From: Actinomycetes bacterium
GTDB lineage: Bacteria; Actinomycetota; Acidimicrobiia; Acidimicrobiales; Palsa-688
Length of the DNA stretch: 64,000 nt
Direction of reading: 5' to 3'
Assembly (NCBI GenBank): GCA_021809105.1
Contig: JAKBAM010000002.1
Location: 124,001-188,000, forward strand
Shown: one piece after another, positions 52,548 through 61,871 of the stretch
How the letters are laid out: each line of letters opens with the position of its first letter
Numbering within the stretch: the first letter of the stretch is position 1
The notes under the pieces: generated by a model
Told to the model about the DNA's origin: nothing
The model's database searches: none
What the model saw: the letters and a program-made list of their open reading frames with translations, nothing else
Program-made: the position numbers and the translations under genes

Positions 52548-54148
52548 CTGCACATCTTTCCCGTACGGGCGTCCCAGGTGTGCCCGTTGAGCGGGTCGGC
52601 CCGGAGCGCCACCTTCCTGATCCGCTTCATGGCTTCCGTCCGCTCGGGTTCCTCGACGAACTCGATGAAGGTCGGGACCATGAAGGTCGGCATGCGCTCG
52701 GCCAGGAACTCCCTGAGCTCGGCATGGCTGACCGCCGCAGGCGCGTGGAGCACCACGCAGATCTTCACCTCGTCTTCTCCGTGGTCCGCGGGAACCCCGA
52801 TCGCCGCCGTCTCCGAGACGTCGGGGTGTTCGTTGACGTAGGCCTCCACCTCCATGGAGGAGATGTTCTCTCCCCGTCGCCGCATCGAGTCCTTGATGCG
52901 GTCGACGAAGTGGTAGCAGCCCCTCTCGTCCCGTAGCACCCCGTCGCCAGTGTGGAACCAGCCGTTGCGCCACGCCTCGGCTGTCTTCTCCGGCATGCCG
53001 AAGTACCCGACCATCATCCGCCACGGTTCATCGGTGCGCACGAGCAGCTCGCCGATGTCCCCGTCGGGGACCTCGTAGTCGCTCGTGTCGGCGACGCGCA
53101 CTTGGTAGCCGGGCGTCACCCACTTCCCAGTGGATGCTCTGTCGGCGGTGACGTCGGGTCCGGCGTACAGCGGCGTGCCCACCTCGGTGTTGCCGAAATT
53201 GGTCCGCATTTGCACCCCGAACCTCTCTTTGAAGGCCTCGACGCGAGGCACCACCGGCGCGCCGGCCACATACCGTAGGGGGTTGTCGAAGTCGTCGGGC
53301 CTCTCCGGCTGGTCGAGCAGCCAGTTCATCATGGCGGGTATCAAAGCGGTGACGGTGCAGCCGTACTTGCGCACGTCGTCCCAGAAGCTCTGGGTTTTGA
53401 ACGAATCCCGGAGGACCACCTGTCCGCCGGGGAAGCCGAGCCAGGCGAGGGGCAGCATGCCCGAGAGGTGGAACACCGGGAACGCGCAGTAATAGGTGTC
53501 GTCGCCGGACATGTCGATCCACGACTCATTGGGCCACATTCGTCCCCACGGGATGATCACGCCCTTGGATGGTCCGGTGGTGCCCGACGTGTAGCTGATG
53601 CAGGCGATCTCGTGGCGCTGGGGGATGGTCAGATCCCGGGCCGGTGAAGCATCCGCCCAGAGCTCCGAGGCGCTGACCACGCGAACCGGGAAGTCCGAGG
53701 GCAGTTCGGCGGGTTCGGCGTCGGGGACGATGACCAGCGAGAGGCCGAGCGATGGAGCGACCTCGGCCACCCGGTCCAGGAACTCGGCGGCGCAGATCAT
53801 CCGCTCCGCCTTGGAGTTGGTGAGCACGTACTCCAGCATCCGGCCCCGGAAGTCGACGTTGACCCCCGTCTGCACCGCCCTCATCCAGCCGAGCCCGTGC
53901 CAGTTCTCCTCGGCACGGATGGACGTCCGTACCATGGTGGGGACGTTGTCACCCGGCCGGATGCCCGCCCTGCAGAAGGCATCCGCCCACCGCAGGGAAG
54001 CTTCGTGGAACTCCCCGTAGGAGCGCGAGCTCCCGTGCACATCACGCAGGTAGGGCCGATCGGGTTCGCGTTCGGCCCAGCCCCGGATGGCGCCGGGCAG
54101 CGTTTCGTCGGGCTGGAACGTGGGATGCGGGCTGTCTGCCATGGGCAC
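52544..54148 (-). CDS. acyl-CoA ligase (AMP-forming, CaiC-like)
   Basis: The 534-aa ANL-family enzyme has the P-loop-like motif ISYTSGTTGPSKGV near residue 186, FGNTEVGTP, GWFHTGDGVLRDERGCYHFVDRIKDSMRRRGENIS and a late Lys region RTEAMKRIRK. The closest type is crotonobetaine/carnitine-CoA ligase-like. It activates a carboxylic acid with ATP and CoA. It is the first gene of a minus-strand operon (ligase, DUF35, thiolase) and is divergent from the amidohydrolase at 54237. Start is ATG 54148 or 54142. Confidence 0.9.
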   Translation of the reverse strand: MPMADSPHPTFQPDETLPGAIRGWAEREPDRPYLRDVHGSSRSYGEFHEASLRWADAFCRAGIRPGDNVPTMVRTSIRAEENWHGLGWMRAVQTGVNVDFRGRMLEYVLTNSKAERMICAAEFLDRVAEVAPSLGLSLVIVPDAEPAELPSDFPVRVVSASELWADASPARDLTIPQRHEIACISYTSGTTGPSKGVIIPWGRMWPNESWIDMSGDDTYYCAFPVFHLSGMLPLAWLGFPGGQVVLRDSFKTQSFWDDVRKYGCTVTALIPAMMNWLLDQPERPDDFDNPLRYVAGAPVVPRVEAFKERFGVQMRTNFGNTEVGTPLYAGPDVTADRASTGKWVTPGYQVRVADTSDYEVPDGDIGELLVRTDEPWRMMVGYFGMPEKTAEAWRNGWFHTGDGVLRDERGCYHFVDRIKDSMRRRGENISSMEVEAYVNEHPDVSETAAIGVPADHGEDEVKICVVLHAPAAVSHAELREFLAERMPTFMVPTFIEFVEEPERTEAMKRIRKVALRADPLNGHTWDARTGKMCR

Positions 54149-54172
54149 CTTGACACCTCGGGATTCATACTG

Positions 54173-54186
54173 AGCAGGTGCTTACT
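54173..54186 (-). promoter_or_regulatory. operator-like repeat (AGTAAGCACCTGCT on the minus strand)
   Basis: This copy of the recurring semi-palindrome sits in the 88-base gap between the divergent ligase and amidohydrolase genes. It is followed by TATAT-rich sequence that may be a -10. Confidence 0.55.
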
Positions 54187-54236
54187 ATATTGGGGGCGCG
54201 GCCGCCGTCCGGTGGCTGGCGACGAGGAGGCCTGGG

Positions 54237-55406
54237 ATGGCGGTTGTGGACAGGGCTTTGCGGGTGATCGATGCAGACACCCACCTGACCGAGCCCGTCG
54301 ACCTGTGGACCTCCCGACTGCCCGAGCGGTTCCGCGGAAGCGCTCCTCACGTGCGCTTCCACGAGCCGTCAGGGACATGGAGGTGGGTGATCGGCGAGAA
54401 GTGGTGCAGTCTCGTCGGCAACTACAGCATGGCTGGCTGGCCCGAATTCCCCCCGTCGTGCCCGCCCTCGCTGGACGAGGCTGACCCTGCCTGCTACGAC
54501 GCCAAGGCTCGCCTCGCCCACATGGAGGCCAACGGCATCTACGCGCAGGTGCTGTACCCCAACGTGATCGCTTTCGAAGGACACGCGTTCATGGCCCTGG
54601 ACGACGAGGCACTGAAGCTCGCTTGCGTTCGAACCTACAACGAGTATCAGGCCGAGTTCGCGTCTGTGGCACCGGAAAGGTTCGTGACCTTGGCCGTGTT
54701 GCCCTTCTGGGATCTCGAGGCGTCCATCGAGGAGTTGCGGAAGTGCCACGAGTCAGGACACCGGGGAGTGCTGTGGGCGGCCACCCTGGAGAAGCACGGC
54801 CTGCCCGACTTCACCAGCAGCCACTGGGACCCGTTATACGCGGAAGCCCAGGAGCGCGGCCTGTCCATCAACTTTCACGTGGGAGTTGGTAACACCGCAG
54901 AGGAGATCGAGCAGGCCATGAATCGCAGCTCGTATGACCCGGCGGCCAACGCCGCCCGCTCGAGCATGTCGTTCATAAGTAACGCCCGCACCCTTGGCTT
55001 ACTCCTCACGAGTGGTCTCTGCGATCGCTTTCCCCGGCTCAACTTCGTATCGGTGGAGAGTGGGTTCGGTTACGTGCCTTTCCTGCTTGACAGCCTGGAC
55101 TGGCAGTGGGCCAACTCCAACGCGCCCGCCGTATACCCGGACCGGATGTTCCCGAGCGAGTACTTCAAGCGTCAGGTGTATGCCATGTTCTGGTTCGAGC
55201 ACAAGTCCTTGGCGTTGCTGCCCGACTACCAGGACAACGTGATGTTCGAGACCGACTTCCCCCACCCCACCTGCCTACACCCCGGTCTCGGAAGTGCCGC
55301 CCCTGCGCCCGCCGAGGTGATCGAACGCGACACGGCGATCGTCGGCGACGACGTCATGCGCAAGGTCCTGTCGGACAACGCCAGGCGCGTTTATCATATC
55401 GACTGA
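54237..55406 (+). CDS. amidohydrolase (amidohydrolase_2, decarboxylase-like family)
   Basis: The 389-aa protein opens with LRVIDADTHLTEPVDLWTSRLPERFRG, has INFHVGVGN with the mid-barrel His, SVESGFGYVPFLLDSLDWQW and FETDFPHPTCLHP with the late Asp. It is a paralogue of the protein at 41195, with the same N- and C-terminal motifs. Members act as hydrolases or metal-dependent decarboxylases. Start is ATG 54237 after GAGGAGG. It is divergent from the ligase operon and shares its operator-like repeat. Confidence 0.87.
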   Translation: MAVVDRALRVIDADTHLTEPVDLWTSRLPERFRGSAPHVRFHEPSGTWRWVIGEKWCSLVGNYSMAGWPEFPPSCPPSLDEADPACYDAKARLAHMEANGIYAQVLYPNVIAFEGHAFMALDDEALKLACVRTYNEYQAEFASVAPERFVTLAVLPFWDLEASIEELRKCHESGHRGVLWAATLEKHGLPDFTSSHWDPLYAEAQERGLSINFHVGVGNTAEEIEQAMNRSSYDPAANAARSSMSFISNARTLGLLLTSGLCDRFPRLNFVSVESGFGYVPFLLDSLDWQWANSNAPAVYPDRMFPSEYFKRQVYAMFWFEHKSLALLPDYQDNVMFETDFPHPTCLHPGLGSAAPAPAEVIERDTAIVGDDVMRKVLSDNARRVYHID

Positions 55407-55415
55407 CGGCACCCG

Positions 55416-56528
55416 TCAGAACTCGATGAGTCCCCGGATGTTGCGGCCGGCGTGCAGGTCGTCGTAGCCGACATTGATCTCCTCCAGGTCGTATGTGCGC
55501 GATACGAGCTCGTCGAGCTTTAGCTTGCCCTGCTCGTACATCGTGAGCAGTCGCGGCATGTCCGCCGAGGGCGACATCATCCCATAGAGGCAGCCCTGCA
55601 ACCGCTTCTGGTACATGGCCAGCATGAAAGGGCTGATCGGTATGTTCTCCAGTCGCATTGGAGCGACCGCGGTGACGACCACTGTTCCCCCCTTGCGCAC
55701 CGAATCGAATGCTTCCGACAGATGCTCTCCCGACAGCACCCCGACGCAGACGATGGCCGAGTCGGCGCCCTGGCCATCGGTGAGCTGGCGAGCCAGGTCA
55801 GCGGCTTCGGCCATGGTCCCGAGGGAGTCGGTGGCCCCGAGCCTCAGGGCGGCCTCCCGCTTCAGTTCCACTGGGTCGACGGCGATGACCCGGTTGGCAC
55901 CGGCGTGAGCGGCGCCCTGCACGGCGTTGATTCCGATCCCTCCCACCCCCATTACGATGACGATGTCACCGGGGGCGACCTCGGCAGCGTTGACCGCCGA
56001 ACCCCAGCCGGTGGGGACCCCGCATCCGACCAGGGCGGCCGACGCGAGGGGGATACGGGCGGGGACCTTGACGCACGACCACTCCGACATCACGCTCCAT
56101 TCGGAGAACGCCCCGATGCCCGACGACCGGGCGACGTCCATCCCCTTGAAGTGCATACGGAACGAACCGTCGAGCTGGGTGCCCTTTCCGAGCATGGACC
56201 CCGTCTGGCAGAGGTTTTGCATTCCTCGCCCGCAGAACCGGCACCTCCCGCACCCGGGGATGAAGGATGTCACCACGTGGTCGCCCGGCGCCAGTCCCCG
56301 CACCCCGGGCCCGACCTCCTCCACCACGCCGGCTCCTTCGTGCCCCCCGCAGTACGGGAAGTGCCCGACCTTCCCGTCGGCCTTGGCGACGTGGTCATCG
56401 CTGTGGCAGAGCCCGGCCGCCACCATCCGGACGAGGACCTCGTGGTCCCGCGGCTCTTCGAGGTCTACCTCCATCACTTCCCATGTGCCTGGCTGCTCCA
56501 TGAGCAGCGCTGCCTTGGTTTTGATCAT
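55416..56528 (-). CDS. zinc alcohol dehydrogenase, NDMA-dependent (mycofactocin-linked) type
   Basis: The 370-aa MDR enzyme has catalytic-zinc residues in AAGLCHSDDH (Cys 41) and GGHEGAG (His 63, Glu 64). Structural-zinc Cys are at 93, 96, 99 and 107, and the Rossmann motif is GVGGIGINAVQGA. The MIKTKAALL start and overall text fit the NDMA-dependent subfamily, whose tightly held NAD is recycled by mycofactocin. ATG 56528 follows ACAGGAG. It is divergent from the TetR gene at 56636. It would oxidise a primary alcohol to the aldehyde. Confidence 0.85.
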   Translation of the reverse strand: MIKTKAALLMEQPGTWEVMEVDLEEPRDHEVLVRMVAAGLCHSDDHVAKADGKVGHFPYCGGHEGAGVVEEVGPGVRGLAPGDHVVTSFIPGCGRCRFCGRGMQNLCQTGSMLGKGTQLDGSFRMHFKGMDVARSSGIGAFSEWSVMSEWSCVKVPARIPLASAALVGCGVPTGWGSAVNAAEVAPGDIVIVMGVGGIGINAVQGAAHAGANRVIAVDPVELKREAALRLGATDSLGTMAEAADLARQLTDGQGADSAIVCVGVLSGEHLSEAFDSVRKGGTVVVTAVAPMRLENIPISPFMLAMYQKRLQGCLYGMMSPSADMPRLLTMYEQGKLKLDELVSRTYDLEEINVGYDDLHAGRNIRGLIEF

Positions 56529-56580
56529 CACGTGCTCCTGTAATGAGGTCCGCTGAGACCGGTGCGGTTTGCCGACGTAT

Positions 56581-56598
56581 GTAGGCATTTGCTCTCTC
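56581..56598 (-). promoter_or_regulatory. variant operator-like repeat before TetR and ADH
   Basis: The minus strand reads GAGAGAGCAAATGCCTAC. It shares GAGCRAATG with the site at 57911-57928 and is looser relative to the main consensus. It lies between the divergent ADH and TetR genes. Confidence 0.4.
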
Positions 56599-56635
56599 GA
56601 CGACGTACTCTCGTCGCCGATGAAGACGACCATCG

Positions 56636-57337
56636 ATGTTTTCCCCTGGCGTGCCTGTGGCTAGGGAGGCCGCCATCAGAAAGCTGCCCCGGACGGGGGA
56701 GCGGCCCCGTGCCCGGCGGCTCACTGCTGAGGCTCGGCGCAGCTCGATTCTCAAAGCAGCTCGAAAGGCGTTCAGTGAGACCGGCGATGTCAACGGCACG
56801 ACGATCAAGGTGATCGCCGAGCACGGTGGCATCAGCGAGGGGGTGATCTACCGGCACTTCGAGAGCAAGGACCAGCTCTTCTTCGAGGCAGTCGTCGAGC
56901 CCCTCGGCGAGGCGGTGGACCGCCTGGTCGCCGCCACCGAGAGCGTCGACCGCCACGCGCCGCTCACGCCCGAGCGGCAGGTCTCCACGCTCGAGTTGCT
57001 CTATCGCCAGCTCATCTCCACTCTCGAAGAGGTCCTTCCCCTGCTGGGCCTGGTGCTCTTCGGTGATCCCAAGGTGGCGCGCCGGTTCTACCGGGAGAAC
57101 TTCGCAGTCGCCATGGACCGGCTGGCCTCGGCGTGGGCGCAGGTCGAGGACCGCTACGGGTACGAGCCCGCCAACGCCGACATATCCGCCCGAGCCGTCA
57201 TGGGCGTGGCCCTGATGCTCGCTCTCGAGAGTCATCACAACGGACGTTTCGACATGGACCGGGCCATCAAGCTGGCCAGCGACGGCACGGTCACGGGTTA
57301 CTTCCCGAGGCTCGGGCCGTCCCGCCGGCGGGCCTGA
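56636..57337 (+). CDS. TetR-family transcriptional regulator
   Basis: The 233-aa protein has an HTH at about residues 36-80: SSILKAARKAFSETGDVNGTTIKVIAEHGGISEGVIYRHFESKDQLFFEAVV. A helical ligand domain with VLPLLGLVLFGDPKVARRFYRENFAVAMDRL follows. It is the only regulator inside the 36-64 kb cluster and is divergent from the ADH gene. It is therefore the best local candidate for the factor that binds the repeated sites, probably released by an acyl-CoA. Confidence 0.88.
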   Translation: MFSPGVPVAREAAIRKLPRTGERPRARRLTAEARRSSILKAARKAFSETGDVNGTTIKVIAEHGGISEGVIYRHFESKDQLFFEAVVEPLGEAVDRLVAATESVDRHAPLTPERQVSTLELLYRQLISTLEEVLPLLGLVLFGDPKVARRFYRENFAVAMDRLASAWAQVEDRYGYEPANADISARAVMGVALMLALESHHNGRFDMDRAIKLASDGTVTGYFPRLGPSRRRA

Positions 57338-57360
57338 CCACTCGGCTTCCTCCGCAAGTC

Positions 57361-57879
57361 TCATGAGCCGAGCTCCTCGGCCCATGCGTCCCGATTCGCC
57401 CTTACGCCCCCGAGGATGCGCGCCCATCCGATCGGGGACTCACGCACCTGCGAGTCATAGCTGCTGGTCGGACGAAACTCGAGGATCTCGACCCCACCCG
57501 GACCGGCTGTGTATCCGTAGGGGGCGCCAGCGGCGACGAAGAAGCCCTGTCCTGCCGTCAGGACCCGGCTGCCCAGGTGGATGTCACCCGACAGGATGTA
57601 ATAGAGGCAGTCGACGCTGTGCGAGTGTCGGGGCAGAGGGTAGTTGGCGCCGAAGCGAACGCGGACGAGGCTCATGCCGCCGCCGTCCTCGGATTCGGGA
57701 TTCCCGTAGAGCAGGCTGGTGATCGAACCCCCGGCCTGGCGGAACTCCGGTAACGCGTCCCGTGCGGCCTGGTCGAGCTCGGGCGGTCGCTGCATGGGTG
57801 TGTCATCGACCCGCACGGCCTTCGCGCTATCGAACGTCTTGATTCCCCGTTGCGTGCTGGCACCCCCAGCAGTCGTCAT
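57361..57879 (-). CDS. cupin-domain protein
   Basis: From ATG 57879, behind GGGAGG, the protein has 172 aa. The cupin motifs are PLPRHSHSVDCLYYILSGDIHLGSRVLTAGQGFFVAAGAPYGYTAGPGGVEILEFRP. His in RHSHS and the second-motif residues could bind metal. It may be an enzyme or a sensor. It is divergent from the amidohydrolase at 57962 and shares a promoter region with a variant operator-like repeat. Confidence 0.82.
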   Translation of the reverse strand: MTTAGGASTQRGIKTFDSAKAVRVDDTPMQRPPELDQAARDALPEFRQAGGSITSLLYGNPESEDGGGMSLVRVRFGANYPLPRHSHSVDCLYYILSGDIHLGSRVLTAGQGFFVAAGAPYGYTAGPGGVEILEFRPTSSYDSQVRESPIGWARILGGVRANRDAWAEELGS

Positions 57880-57910
57880 GCGAGCCTCCCCTGTGGCGAC
57901 GCCCGCCGGA

Positions 57911-57928
57911 AGTGAGCGAATGTTTGCT
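57911..57928 (+). promoter_or_regulatory. variant operator-like repeat between cupin and amidohydrolase
   Basis: AGTGAGCGAATGTTTGCT keeps the left arm AGTGAG, but its inner palindrome is AGCGAA-TG-TTTGCT. It lies between divergent starts at 57879 and 57962 and resembles the site at 56581. Confidence 0.45.
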
Positions 57929-57961
57929 ATCTTACGGCTCCACGCGAGCGATCGGAGGGTT

Positions 57962-59602
57962 ATGGATCTTCTGCTGCGCGGAGGCCTGCTAATTGACGGC
58001 ACGGGCCGGCCGCTGCGTCGGGCTGATGTGGGTGTGCAGGGCGACCGCATCGCCGCTGTGGCCGAACCCGGGGCCGTCCCGCGGCGCGCAGGCACCCGGG
58101 TGGTGGACCTGGACGGCCTGGTGCTGGCTCCGGGCTTCATCGATGTCCACACCCACTACGACGCACAGATCCTCTGGGACAGTGACCTGACCCCGTCGAG
58201 CTGGCACGGTGTGACGAGCGTAGTCATGGGCAACTGTGGGTTCACCGTCGCCCCCACCCGAGCCGAGCATCGCGACATCATCGTCCGCACTTTGGAAAAC
58301 GTCGAGGGCATGTCGATGGAGGCCCTCAACCAGGGCATCGACTGGTGCTTCGAGACATTCCCGGAATACCTAGCGGCCATAGAAAAGCGGCCGAAGCGGA
58401 TAAACGTGGCCGCCTTCATCGGCCACTCCGCCCTGCGGGTGTTCGTGGTGGGAGCGGAAGAGAGGGCGGCTAGCGCCGCCGAGGTGCAGCGGATGCAGGA
58501 CGTCCTGCGGGAGGCCCTGCTCGCCGGGGCGATCGGCTTCTCCACCTCACGTCAGCCCAACCACCAGGGGGCGTTCGGCCGTCCCGTGCCGAGCCGGTTC
58601 GCCGAGGTCGACGAGGTCTACGCGCTGGCGTCGGTCCTCGGTGATACCGGCAAGGGAGTCCTCGCTGTTTCAATCGGCCCGGGGCTGTTCGTGGATCAGT
58701 TCTCGGAGCTGGCCGTCCGCTACGGCGTACCGGTAACATGGACGGCTCTGGTCGCCCGGGCCGATCGTCCCGGTGCAGCCCTGCGCACCGTCGAGCGGGG
58801 CGGCGCCCTGCCGGGAGAGGTCTACCCCCAGATCGCCTGCCGGCCCATCGTCATGCAGATGAACCTGGCCGACCCCACCCCCCTGGGTGAGGTGGACGAA
58901 TGGAAAGAGGTACTGGCCCTGCCCCGCCAGGAGAGGGCGGCACTCTACGCCGATCCGTCCTGGAGGGATCGGGCCCGCCCCACCACGCTCGAGAGGTGGA
59001 GCCACCGCTGGGGCAAGGTGGATGTCGAGGAGACGCTCGCGCACCAGGCCCTGGTCGGGCGAAGGCTCGACGAACTAGCTCGGGAGCGGCGGTCCACGCC
59101 CTTCGACGTGATGCTCGACCTTGCTCTCGAGGATGGCCTGGCGACGCGCTACCGGGTCGTGATGGACAACGACGGCGACGACGAGATTGCCGGGCTCCTA
59201 GCGGACAAGCGCACCCTTCTCGGACTGTCCGACGCGGGCGCCCACGCCAGCCAGCTCTGCGACGCCTGCTACTCCACGCACCTCCTCGGCTACTGGGTCC
59301 GCGAGCGCCAGGCCATCAGTCTCGAGGAGGCGGTGTGGCGGCTCACGGGCCAGCCCGCTGAGGCTTTCCGCATTCCCGGCCGGGGCCTGGTCAAGGAGGG
59401 CTTCTTCGCCGACCTGGTTGCCTTCGACCCCGAGTCGGTGGGTACTACTCCCGCCGAGCGGGTCTGGGACCAGCCGGGCGGCGCGGACCGGCTGCTAGTA
59501 GGCAGCACGGGCGTCGAGCACATGTGGGTCAACGGGATAGCCACTCGCGCTGCAGGCCAGGAGGTCGCCGGCGCCATCTCCGGACGGCTCATCCGCAGTT
59601 GA
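57962..59602 (+). CDS. amidohydrolase, D-aminoacylase/dihydroorotase-like (amidohydro_3)
   Basis: The 546-aa protein has the small beta-sandwich start LLLRGGLLIDGTGRPLRRADVGVQGDRIAAVAE, the metal motif GFIDVHTHYDAQI (His 63, His 65), NCGFTVAPT and LSDAGAHASQLCDA. The sandwich closes with GRGLVKEGFFADLVAFDP. This is the N-acyl-D-amino-acid deacylase-like type common in actinobacterial catabolic islands. Start is ATG 57962 after GGAGGGTT. Its stop overlaps the next CoA-transferase start. Confidence 0.88.
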   Translation: MDLLLRGGLLIDGTGRPLRRADVGVQGDRIAAVAEPGAVPRRAGTRVVDLDGLVLAPGFIDVHTHYDAQILWDSDLTPSSWHGVTSVVMGNCGFTVAPTRAEHRDIIVRTLENVEGMSMEALNQGIDWCFETFPEYLAAIEKRPKRINVAAFIGHSALRVFVVGAEERAASAAEVQRMQDVLREALLAGAIGFSTSRQPNHQGAFGRPVPSRFAEVDEVYALASVLGDTGKGVLAVSIGPGLFVDQFSELAVRYGVPVTWTALVARADRPGAALRTVERGGALPGEVYPQIACRPIVMQMNLADPTPLGEVDEWKEVLALPRQERAALYADPSWRDRARPTTLERWSHRWGKVDVEETLAHQALVGRRLDELARERRSTPFDVMLDLALEDGLATRYRVVMDNDGDDEIAGLLADKRTLLGLSDAGAHASQLCDACYSTHLLGYWVRERQAISLEEAVWRLTGQPAEAFRIPGRGLVKEGFFADLVAFDPESVGTTPAERVWDQPGGADRLLVGSTGVEHMWVNGIATRAAGQEVAGAISGRLIRS

Positions 59603-61863
59603 CTCCGCTTCGGGGCCCTCTGGAGGGGGTCGCCGTGGTGGAGGTGTCGGCAGGCGTGCCGATGGTCGGGGGTGGGATGGCCGCCTGCCTGCCCGGCGCC
59701 CTCCTCCGGGACCTCGGGGCCGACGTGGTGAGGGTCGAGAGCGGTGCGCCGTCGACGCTCGACTACGGCGTCAAGTTCGGCCGGGTCTGGAACCGGGGCA
59801 AGCACACCATCAGTGCGGCGGAAGGCGATCTGGCGGCCGTGGTGAACAACCGGGTTGCCGACGCCGACGTCGTGTTCCTAAGCGGCGCCGAAGCAGCCAT
59901 CGAGCAACGCGGCATCGGGACCCGCCAGCTGGGGCGGAAGAACCCTCGGCTCGTAGCAGTGCGAGTCCGACCCAGCTACAACGCCGGCGGGGCCATGCCC
60001 GACCTGGAGCTGCTCGTAGCCGCCCGTGCCGGCCTCATGACCCAGATCCGGGGTCACGAGTCGGGGCGGCCGGTCTTCCCCGATCTGGCGGTCGGCCAGG
60101 CCGGCGCGGCCGTCTCGGCAGCGGTCGCCGCCCTCGTCGGGCTCTACGAGCGGGCAGCTACGGGCTCGGGGCGCTGGGCGGAGACGTCGCTCTACGACGG
60201 GATGATGGCCACCCTCCCGATGATCATCGGGAGGGTGGAGAACCATTCCCCCTCCACCCGGCTCCTGTGGCAACAACAGGGCCCGGCGGAGTCCATCTGC
60301 TACCGCTGCGCCGACGGCCGCTACGTGCAGCTGTGGTTCGGCGCGAAGGGAGCGTACGAGCAGTTCCTGGAAAAGATCGGCGATGCGCCCACTGAGGTGG
60401 GTTACAACGCCGAGCTGATCAGCGGCCGGATGGTGGAGCGCGGACGGAGGTGGTCCGAGCTGTTCTCCACCGAGGGCCGCGACTGGTGGGTGGAGGAGCT
60501 GGCCGGTCACAGCTTCCGCTGCGAGCCGGTACTCCGCCCCGGCGAAGCGCTGCGCGATGACCACACGCGCGCTGTCGGCCTGGCCGTGGACTGCGCGGAC
60601 GGGACCGGCCCCCTGACGGTGGTGGGTCCGCCGGTATCGGTCACTGCGGTCGGTACAGCGGCCCTCGAGGCGGGCGCAAACGGCGGTCGGCTCCTGTCCG
60701 GAGTAAAAGTCCTCGACCTGTCCGCTTTCCTCGCCGGGCCTGTGGCTGCGCTGGTCATGGCGGAGCTCGGCGCCGACGTCGTCAAGGTGGAGCCGCTGAC
60801 TGGAGACGTCCACCGCGCAATGGAGCCCATGTTCGCCGCCGGCCAGAGGGGCAAGCGGACTGTGGCGCTCGACCTCAAGTCACCGGGCGCCCCGCTGGTC
60901 CTCCAGCAACTCTTCGAGTGGGCGGATGTGGTCCACCACAACTCCAGGTTGGGGGTGGCCGAACGGCTCGGCTACGACGAGCCGACGGCCAGGGCGGCCA
61001 ATCCCGACCTCGTGTACAGCTTCGCCAGCGGGTTCGGGGAGACGGGCCCCAAGGCGTCGCTGCCCGCCAACGATCAGCTGATCCAGGCGCTCAGCGGCAT
61101 CGAGCACGGGCAGGCGGGGGAGGGGAGACCGCCGTCGTTCCTCGTATGGGGAGCGGTGGACGTGGTTGGCGGTTGGCTGGCCGCCTGCGGGATCCTCGCC
61201 GGCCTCTACGCCCGGCGGGTGGGAAGAGGGGGCCAGTCGGTGCGCAGCTCCCTCTACGGGGCCGGCCTCACCCTCAAGTCCGGGGCGCATCTGGACGGAG
61301 GAAGCCTGGAGGCGGGCCCGTCGATCGACGACCGCCAGATGGGCTACGGAGTCGCCTATCGCATCTACCGGGGCGGCGACGATCGGTGGTTCGCACTGGC
61401 CATTGGCTCCGAGCACGAGTGGCGCGCCCTGCGAGAGGTCACCGGTGCCGAGATTCCCGCCGCCCCGCCGCCTCTGCGGACGGCGGGATCCGAGCCGCAG
61501 CCCGAGGAGCTGGTGCTGGAGGCCGTCTTCGCCGGTCGTCCAGCCGCCCAATGGATCGCCGTGCTGGCCGATGCCGGCCTGGCGGTGGAGGCGGTGGTCG
61601 AAGTCGACCGGGAGGGTTTCGTCGCCGGCTTCGTCGACGATCCGGTCAACCGCCAGCTCAACAGGGTCGTCACCTATCAGTGGGGAGCCCGCGGGAAGGT
61701 CGATCAGCTTTGCTTTCCGCCCCGCCTGCCGTCGGCGGAGCGATCCGCGGCGGCTCACATAGCCGGCCTTGGTCAGCACACCGCCGAGGTGCTGGCTGAA
61801 GCCGGCATAGGGGCCGAGCAGCAGGCCGAGTTGGCAGCCGGGGGCACCCTGTCGCCGACCTGA
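59599..61863 (+). CDS. double-length CaiB/BaiF family CoA-transferase
   Basis: TTG 59599 overlaps the amidohydrolase stop (TTGA) and gives 754 aa. Unit 1 begins LEGVAVVEVSAGVPMVGGGMAACLPGALLRDLGADVVRVES. Unit 2, from about residue 370, begins VKVLDLSAFLAGPVAALVMAELGADVVKVEPLTGDVHRAM. Both keep an Asp at the catalytic position (PDLAVGQAG and AVDVVGGWLAACG). It is a paralogue of the protein at 48686, with the same two-unit layout, and is likewise coupled to the preceding gene. It should exchange CoA between organic acids. Confidence 0.88.
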   Translation: MTPLRGPLEGVAVVEVSAGVPMVGGGMAACLPGALLRDLGADVVRVESGAPSTLDYGVKFGRVWNRGKHTISAAEGDLAAVVNNRVADADVVFLSGAEAAIEQRGIGTRQLGRKNPRLVAVRVRPSYNAGGAMPDLELLVAARAGLMTQIRGHESGRPVFPDLAVGQAGAAVSAAVAALVGLYERAATGSGRWAETSLYDGMMATLPMIIGRVENHSPSTRLLWQQQGPAESICYRCADGRYVQLWFGAKGAYEQFLEKIGDAPTEVGYNAELISGRMVERGRRWSELFSTEGRDWWVEELAGHSFRCEPVLRPGEALRDDHTRAVGLAVDCADGTGPLTVVGPPVSVTAVGTAALEAGANGGRLLSGVKVLDLSAFLAGPVAALVMAELGADVVKVEPLTGDVHRAMEPMFAAGQRGKRTVALDLKSPGAPLVLQQLFEWADVVHHNSRLGVAERLGYDEPTARAANPDLVYSFASGFGETGPKASLPANDQLIQALSGIEHGQAGEGRPPSFLVWGAVDVVGGWLAACGILAGLYARRVGRGGQSVRSSLYGAGLTLKSGAHLDGGSLEAGPSIDDRQMGYGVAYRIYRGGDDRWFALAIGSEHEWRALREVTGAEIPAAPPPLRTAGSEPQPEELVLEAVFAGRPAAQWIAVLADAGLAVEAVVEVDREGFVAGFVDDPVNRQLNRVVTYQWGARGKVDQLCFPPRLPSAERSAAAHIAGLGQHTAEVLAEAGIGAEQQAELAAGGTLSPT

Positions 61864-61871
61864 GGCGTCTG

